10,903 nt of DNA from CAYJBP01 sp964368605 (GTDB taxonomy: Bacteria; Bacillota; Dehalobacteriia; UBA4068). The translations under genes were made by a program, and so were the position numbers. Shown here one piece after another: positions 6,999-10,903 of this stretch; position 1 is the first letter of the stretch; every line of letters starts with the position of its first letter. Under the pieces are notes generated by a model. That model saw only the letters and a list, made by a program, of their open reading frames with translations. It was not told where the DNA came from and did no database searches. The DNA lies in assembly GCA_964368605.1 (NCBI GenBank), contig CAYJBP010000088.1:1-10903 (forward strand). The letters are read 5' to 3'.

Positions 6999-7307
6999 AT
7001 GGCAATACCAACATTATCTGCCGAAGCAAGACAACAAGCATTACAAAAAGCTCAACAAATCCGTTCCCAGCGTATGGAAGTACGCAAGCAACTTAAAGTC
7101 GGTAAATTATCCCTATCCGATATCTTAGCCGATATGGACAATGAAGTTTATTCCAAAATGCGGGTTAAGTATTTATTAGAATCCTTGCCCCAAGTAGGCA
7201 AAATTACCGCGGCTAAAGTTATGGCCGAAATCGATATCGACGAAGCTCGTCGTGTACAAGGTTTAGGCAGCCGCCAAAAGGCTCAATTATTAGAGCGTTT
7301 AGGTTAA
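6999..7307 (+). CDS. mihF: Integration host factor, actinobacterial (mIHF) type
   Basis: This 102-residue basic DNA-binding protein resembles mycobacterial and streptomycete IHF, which is unrelated to the HU-like IHF of proteobacteria. In Mycobacterium mIHF binds and compacts DNA, stimulates phage integration and affects global transcription. The match runs over the whole length by eye. The N-terminal helix is PTLSAEARQQALQKAQQIR, compared with PQLTDEQRAAALEKAAAAR. The core is YSKMRVKYLLESLPQVGKIT at about 50-69, which includes the helix-two-turn-helix segment LPQVGKITAAKVMAEI. The end is RRVQGLGSRQKAQLLERL, compared with RRLRGLGDRQRKALLEKF. The ATG has a very strong Shine-Dalgarno GGAGGTG (6985-6991) with 7-nt spacing, suggesting high expression. 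It sits 18 nt after yicC and 18 nt before remA. In Actinobacteria the same gene also lies just upstream of gmk-rpoZ-coaBC-metK. Confidence 0.92.
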   Translation: MAIPTLSAEARQQALQKAQQIRSQRMEVRKQLKVGKLSLSDILADMDNEVYSKMRVKYLLESLPQVGKITAAKVMAEIDIDEARRVQGLGSRQKAQLLERLG

Positions 7308-7325
7308 TTTACTTGGGCAATTAAA

Positions 7326-7586
7326 ATGGATATAGATTTAATTAGTATTGGCTTTGGCAATTCTTTGGCAGCTAATAGGGTTATTGCGATTATCGGGCCC
7401 GATTCGGCACCGATTAAGCGCTTAATTTTGGATGCCAAAGAAGCCGGCCGATTAATTGATGCAACCTGTGGCCGAAGAACAAGGGCAGTTATTGTAATGG
7501 ATAGCAGCCATCTTGTTCTTTCGGCTCTATTGCCCGATACCATTAAAGAACGCTTTGGCAAAAATTTAATTAAGGCAGGTGAGTAA
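7326..7586 (+). CDS. remA: RemA/DUF370 family DNA-binding regulator
   Basis: RemA is a small ring- and filament-forming DNA-binding protein. In B. subtilis it activates biofilm matrix and osmoprotection genes. This 86-residue protein aligns to B. subtilis RemA without gaps through about residue 70. It shares INIGFGN-like ISIGFGN at 6-12, ANR at 16-18, PDSAPIKRLI at 25-34, LIDATCGRRTRAVIVMDSSH at 43-62, and LSALLPDTI. Arg18 and the Arg50-Arg51 pair, reported as important for DNA binding, are present. The ATG lacks a clear Shine-Dalgarno sequence (only GGG at about 7315-7317), so translation may depend on the preceding mihF. Its 3' end overlaps the annotated gmk start. The family is certain; the regulon in this organism is unknown, and a biofilm role should not be assumed. 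Confidence 0.94.
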   Translation: MDIDLISIGFGNSLAANRVIAIIGPDSAPIKRLILDAKEAGRLIDATCGRRTRAVIVMDSSHLVLSALLPDTIKERFGKNLIKAGE

Positions 7587-8184
7587 TTTGAGTGCAGAAA
7601 GTTATGGCATATTACTTATTGTATCCGGCCCCTCCGGCGTAGGCAAAGGCACGGTTTGTAAGCGCCTGCGAGAAATTAATGAAAATGTTTGCCTGGCTGT
7701 TTCGGCTACAACTCGTTTACCTCGCCCGCAGGAAATTAATGGCGTTCATTATCATTTTATTAAAATGGATGAATTTATTGCCAAAAAAGCAGCCGGCGAG
7801 TTTTTAGAATGGGCAGAAGTTTATGGCAATTATTATGGCACTTTAGTTTCGGCCGTTAACGAAAAACTTCAGGCCGGCTTTGATGTTATTTTAGAAATAG
7901 ATACCCAGGGTGCACGGCAGATTAGGCAAGTATGCCCGGCCGGGGTTTATATTTACTTATTGCCGCCCAGCCTAGACGAATTAAAGCGGCGCATTATTGC
8001 CCGTGCAACCGAAAGTGCCGATATGCTGGGTTTACGCCTTAGCAAGGCCGAATTTGAGATGTCTTTAGCGGTAGAATATGATTATCGTGTTACTAATCAC
8101 AGTGTAGACGAGGCGGCCGAAGAGCTGGCTAAGATTTTAGCCGGCGAAAAACAGCGTCGCTTAGAAGTGGAGGAAAAATGCTAA
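7579..8184 (+). CDS. gmk: Guanylate kinase
   Basis: Guanylate kinase catalyses ATP-dependent phosphorylation of GMP to GDP in the cytoplasm, feeding GTP and (p)ppGpp pools. The 201-residue protein is of normal length. It shows the P-loop GPSGVGKGT at about 17-25, the GMP-binding TTRLPRPQEINGVHYHF segment, FLEWAEVYGNYYGT, and the DVILEIDTQGARQIR strand-helix. The LID reads RATESAD where most relatives have RGTES or RGTDS, a Gly-to-Ala change of uncertain effect. The annotated GTG start (7579) overlaps remA by 8 nt and has AAGG only 3 nt upstream. An in-frame TTG at 7588, 1 nt after the remA stop, has AGGTGA at 7577-7582 with 5-nt spacing and is an equally plausible start; it would remove three residues outside the conserved fold. 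Confidence 0.96.
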   Translation: MSNLSAESYGILLIVSGPSGVGKGTVCKRLREINENVCLAVSATTRLPRPQEINGVHYHFIKMDEFIAKKAAGEFLEWAEVYGNYYGTLVSAVNEKLQAGFDVILEIDTQGARQIRQVCPAGVYIYLLPPSLDELKRRIIARATESADMLGLRLSKAEFEMSLAVEYDYRVTNHSVDEAAEELAKILAGEKQRRLEVEEKC

Positions 8185-8387
8185 ATAGGCCACCGCTTAA
8201 TCAGTTGATGAATTATGTGGATTCTAAATATACTTTAGTGGTTGTAGCTGCTAAAAGGGCTAGACTTTCCATGGAAACCAATGCCGATGATTTGCATATC
8301 AATAAAATTAATCCGGTAAGTGCAGCCTTAGAAGAAGTGGCTCAAGGTAGCTTAATCTGGCAAAGGATTAAGGAATTACCCAAATAA
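8178..8387 (+). CDS. rpoZ: DNA-directed RNA polymerase omega subunit
   Basis: Omega is the small subunit that latches the beta-prime C-terminus and aids RNA polymerase assembly. At 69 residues it is typical for Bacillota. It contains YVDSKYTLVVVAAKRARLS, with the conserved AxxRAR pattern, followed by INPVSAALEEVAQGSLIW, the usual second conserved block. Its ATG overlaps the gmk 3' end by 7 nt in a different frame, and GGAGG at 8169-8173 lies inside gmk, so gmk and rpoZ are likely translationally coupled. In many bacteria omega also forms a ppGpp site, but whether that holds here cannot be read from this sequence. Confidence 0.94.
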   Translation: MLNRPPLNQLMNYVDSKYTLVVVAAKRARLSMETNADDLHINKINPVSAALEEVAQGSLIWQRIKELPK

Positions 8388-8404
8388 GCTAAGGCAGGGC
8401 GATT

Positions 8405-9637
8405 ATGTTTAAAGATTGCAAAATCACAATAGGCCTAACCGGCGGTATAGCTGCCTATAAGGCTGTAGATATTGTAAGCTGGCTAAAACAAAGTGGAGCG
8501 CAGGTACAAGTAGTAATGACCGAAGGTGCTACCAAAATTATTAGCCCCCTTACCTTAAAAACTTTATCCGGCAGGCCGGTATTAACCGATATTTTTACCG
8601 AAGATGCCGCCTTTAATGTGCCGCATATAGATGCGGCCGCTTGTGATGCTATGATGATTATTCCGGCCACGGCCAATATTATGGCCAAAGCCGCCTATGG
8701 TTTAGCCGATGATGTTTTATCGGCGACACTACTGGCCACTAAAGCGCCTTTATTAATTGCGCCGGCTATGAATATCAATATGTATGCCCACCCTGCTACC
8801 CAGGCTAATTTGGCCATATTAAGGGAGCGGGGCGCTTATATTATCGAGCCGGCCTATGGCCGTATGGCCTGCGGCACCGAGGGCAAAGGGCGCTTGCCCG
8901 ATTTGGATTGCCTTAAACAGCAAATAAGCGCCTTCTTACAGCCTAAATTAACTAATCAAGTCTTAGCCGAAGGGCAAGCTAGTTTAGCGGCTCTTAGCGG
9001 CAAAAACATCCTTATCAGCGCCGGCCCTACTTATGAGTATATCGATGCCGTCCGTTTTATCGGTAATCGTAGCTCCGGCAAAATGGGCTATGCCCTGGCC
9101 GAAGCCTTAACCGATTTAGGCGCTAATATAAGCTTGGTATCGGGGCCTTGCGCCCTTATGCCGCCTAAAAATGTAAAATTTATTTCGGTGATTAGCGCCG
9201 AGCAAATGCAAACCGCTATCGAAGCCGAATATGCCGCCGCCGATATCGTAATTATGGCCGCTGCGGTGGCCGATTATCGGCCGCTACAACAAATTGATCA
9301 TAAAGTAAAAAAGCAGGCTGCCTATGATATTCACTTGGTAGCTAATCCCGATATTTTAGCCGGCTTAGGAAGCAAAAAGGGCAATAAAATCCTGGTGGGT
9401 TTTGCTGCCGAAACAGATGATTTAATCGGTTATGCCCAAAAAAAGCTAATTGCTAAAAATCTAGACCTTATCATTGCCAATGATGTAAGTAAGCCAGGTG
9501 CCGGTTTTGATATCGATACCAATATCATCAGCATGATAAAAGCCGATTTGCCTAAGCAAATTATCGAATTACCGCAAATGAGCAAAAAAGAAGCCGCTTA
9601 TAAGATTGCCGAGCAAATTGCTGATTTAATCAAATAA
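8405..9637 (+). CDS. coaBC: Bifunctional phosphopantothenoylcysteine decarboxylase / phosphopantothenate-cysteine ligase
   Basis: CoaBC carries out two consecutive steps of coenzyme A synthesis: CTP-dependent ligation of cysteine to 4'-phosphopantothenate (CoaB), then FMN-dependent decarboxylation to 4'-phosphopantetheine (CoaC). At 410 residues both halves are intact. In CoaC (1 to about 180), GLTGGIAAYKA binds FMN, His74 sits at the position of the catalytic histidine, PAMN is at 120-123, and Cys156 lies in the substrate lid MACGTEGKGRL. The CoaB half starts near 197. It has SAGPTYEYIDAVRFIGNRSS at about 205-223 followed by GKMG, then VADYRP with the following lysine-rich KVKKQ, NPDIL, LVGFAAET and LIIANDVS...GFDIDTN. 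The gene follows rpoZ by 17 nt with AAGG-rich sequence upstream of the ATG. It ends the packed cluster. Confidence 0.96.
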   Translation: MFKDCKITIGLTGGIAAYKAVDIVSWLKQSGAQVQVVMTEGATKIISPLTLKTLSGRPVLTDIFTEDAAFNVPHIDAAACDAMMIIPATANIMAKAAYGLADDVLSATLLATKAPLLIAPAMNINMYAHPATQANLAILRERGAYIIEPAYGRMACGTEGKGRLPDLDCLKQQISAFLQPKLTNQVLAEGQASLAALSGKNILISAGPTYEYIDAVRFIGNRSSGKMGYALAEALTDLGANISLVSGPCALMPPKNVKFISVISAEQMQTAIEAEYAAADIVIMAAAVADYRPLQQIDHKVKKQAAYDIHLVANPDILAGLGSKKGNKILVGFAAETDDLIGYAQKKLIAKNLDLIIANDVSKPGAGFDIDTNIISMIKADLPKQIIELPQMSKKEAAYKIAEQIADLIK

Positions 9638-9677
9638 GCATTACTAAACAAGCATCACCAATAAGAGGCTTTTTATA

Positions 9678-9693
9678 TATAACAAGTTATAAT
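9678..9693 (+). promoter_or_regulatory. Possible metK promoter -10 with an overlapping small palindrome
   Basis: The 80-nt gap between coaBC and metK contains a perfect TATAAT at 9688-9693, about 25 nt before the metK ATG-equivalent TTG. No good -35 hexamer is present at 15-18 nt upstream. The -10 overlaps a 14-nt dyad TATAACAAGTTATA (9678-9691; 6-bp arms, 2-nt spacer), which could be an operator or chance in AT-rich DNA. No SAM riboswitch or terminator-like fold fits in this short leader. Confidence 0.35.
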
Positions 9694-9717
9694 TTTTAAG
9701 TAAAAGGAGGAAGTAAA

Positions 9718-10896
9718 TTGACTAAATTATTTACATCAGAATCGGTAACCGAAGGCCATCCCGATAAAATGGCGGATCAAATATCCGACTCTATTTTGGA
9801 TGCGATGCTAGCTCAAGATAAAAAAAGCCGTGTAGCATGCGAAACCCTAGTAACCACCGGCCTTGTGCTGGTAGCAGGCGAGATTACTACTAATTGCTAT
9901 GTTGATATCCCCCGTTTGGTAAGGAATACAATTAAGGATATTGGCTATACTCGCGCCAAATTTGGTTTCGACTGCGAAACCTGTGCCGTTACTTTATGCC
10001 TAGACGAGCAATCCGGCGATATTGCTATGGGGGTAGACCAAGCCTTAGAAAGCAAGCAAGGCGATAGCGATAATTATGCCAGCGTTGGCGCCGGCGACCA
10101 AGGCATGATGTTTGGTTATGCCTGCAATGAAACCGACGAATATATGCCTTTGCCGATTAGCTTGGCCCATAAATTAAGCCAAAGCCTAACGGCTGTGCGT
10201 AAATCCGAGGTTCTTTCGCCCTTATTGCCTGATGGTAAATCGCAAGTTACCGTAGAATATGATGAGGCCGGCAAGCCTAAGCGTATTGATACGGTAGTTA
10301 TATCGTCGCAGCATCGTGCCGATATCGAGCTGGTTGATTTACGTCCTTATATTATCGAAAAAGTAATTAAAAGCACCTTGCCCGCCAATTTAATTGATGA
10401 TAATACTCGTTATTTGGTAAATCCTACCGGCCGTTTTGTAATTGGCGGCCCTCATGGCGATACCGGCCTAACCGGTCGCAAGATTATTGTTGATACTTAT
10501 GGCGGCATGGCACGCCATGGTGGCGGCTGCTTCTCGGGCAAAGACCCGACCAAGGTAGACCGTTCGGCTGCCTATATGGCCAGATATATGGCTAAGCAAA
10601 TTGTGGCTGCCGGCTTTGCCGAGCAATGCGAAGTGCAATTAGCCTATGCTATTGGCGTGGCCGAGCCGGTTTCGATTAGGGTAGATACCTTTGGCACCGG
10701 CAAGGTAAGCGAAGAAAAGCTAATCCAGGCTTGCCGCAAGGTATTTGATGCTCGCCCGGCTGCTATTATCGAGCAATTTGATTTATTGCGCCCCATTTAT
10801 AAGCAAACAGCAGCTTATGGCCACTTTGGCCGCAATGATTTAGATTTACCATGGGAAAAGCTGGATATGGTAGAGGCTTTTCAAAAGCATGTGTAA
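9718..10896 (+). CDS. metK: S-adenosylmethionine synthetase (methionine adenosyltransferase)
   Basis: MetK makes S-adenosylmethionine, phosphate and pyrophosphate from methionine and ATP in the cytoplasm. It is complete at 392 residues. Visible landmarks are FTSESVTEGHPDKMADQISD with Glu8, His14 and Asp16 near the N-terminus, and GAGDQGMMFGYACNET at 125-140. DGKSQVTVEY follows at 173-182, then GGPHGDTGLTGRK at 244-256, HGGGCFSGKDPTKVDRSAAY at 268-287, and the C-terminal PIYKQTAAYGHFGRNDLDLP. The start is TTG, justified by an excellent AGGAGG (9705-9710) with 7-nt spacing and by the family's normal MTK N-terminus at that point. It lies 80 nt after coaBC, an order also seen in Actinobacteria and some Bacillota. 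It may be transcribed both by readthrough and from its own promoter. Confidence 0.97.
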   Translation: MTKLFTSESVTEGHPDKMADQISDSILDAMLAQDKKSRVACETLVTTGLVLVAGEITTNCYVDIPRLVRNTIKDIGYTRAKFGFDCETCAVTLCLDEQSGDIAMGVDQALESKQGDSDNYASVGAGDQGMMFGYACNETDEYMPLPISLAHKLSQSLTAVRKSEVLSPLLPDGKSQVTVEYDEAGKPKRIDTVVISSQHRADIELVDLRPYIIEKVIKSTLPANLIDDNTRYLVNPTGRFVIGGPHGDTGLTGRKIIVDTYGGMARHGGGCFSGKDPTKVDRSAAYMARYMAKQIVAAGFAEQCEVQLAYAIGVAEPVSIRVDTFGTGKVSEEKLIQACRKVFDARPAAIIEQFDLLRPIYKQTAAYGHFGRNDLDLPWEKLDMVEAFQKHV

Positions 10897-10903
10897 GTAA
10901 AAA

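Noticed and set aside
9638..9676. A terminator between coaBC and metK ending in the T-run at 9670-9674
   Set aside because: No stem of useful length precedes the T-run; only a short direct repeat of GCAT is present. Readthrough into metK is likely.
1..10903. Very frequent GCCGAT, TTGGCC and GCCGGC words as possible DNA uptake or restriction-related motifs
   Set aside because: They mostly fall in one frame as Ala-Asp, Leu-Ala and Ala-Gly codon pairs and follow from preferred GCC, GGC, GAT and TTA codons. No extended conserved word in intergenic DNA supports an uptake signal.

Overview
The window is a compact, AT-rich bacterial core-genome segment with no mobile element, CRISPR array or RNA gene that I can see. 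The gene set points to a low-GC Bacillota (Firmicutes) lineage. It has split alpha/beta glycyl-tRNA synthetase, RqcH of the Bacillus type, RemA (DUF370) and YicC next to gmk-rpoZ-coaBC. The coaBC-metK adjacency and an actinobacterial-type integration host factor (mIHF) gene suggest a deep branch such as Negativicutes; this placement is an inference from gene content and was not computed. Codon use is distinctive: Leu is mostly TTA, while Ala and Gly are often GCC and GGC.

Layout. Positions 1-3340 (+) hold an operon of glyQ (3' end only), glyS and a membrane protein that looks like a degenerate CobS. It closes with a hairpin at 3339-3370. Positions 3404-5943 (-) hold a convergent two-gene operon: rqcH, followed by a HEAT-like repeat protein whose start overlaps the rqcH stop by 4 nt. 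A 161-nt gap between rqcH and yicC carries divergent sigma-A-like promoters. Positions 6105-9637 (+) hold a tightly packed run: yicC, mihF, remA, gmk, rpoZ, coaBC. After an 80-nt gap with its own possible -10 element comes metK, complete at 9718-10896.

Functionally the region is housekeeping. It covers tRNA-Gly charging, ribosome-associated quality control of stalled chains, RNA decay (YicC), nucleoid organisation and regulation (mIHF, RemA), GMP phosphorylation, the RNA polymerase omega subunit, coenzyme A synthesis and S-adenosylmethionine synthesis. No stretch longer than about 160 nt lacks a gene.

The points most worth a second look are: the CobS-like protein, which has apparently lost every acidic catalytic motif; the HEAT-like protein translationally coupled to rqcH; the D97-to-E change in RqcH; and the actinobacterial-type mIHF sitting next to RemA in an otherwise Bacillota-type cluster.
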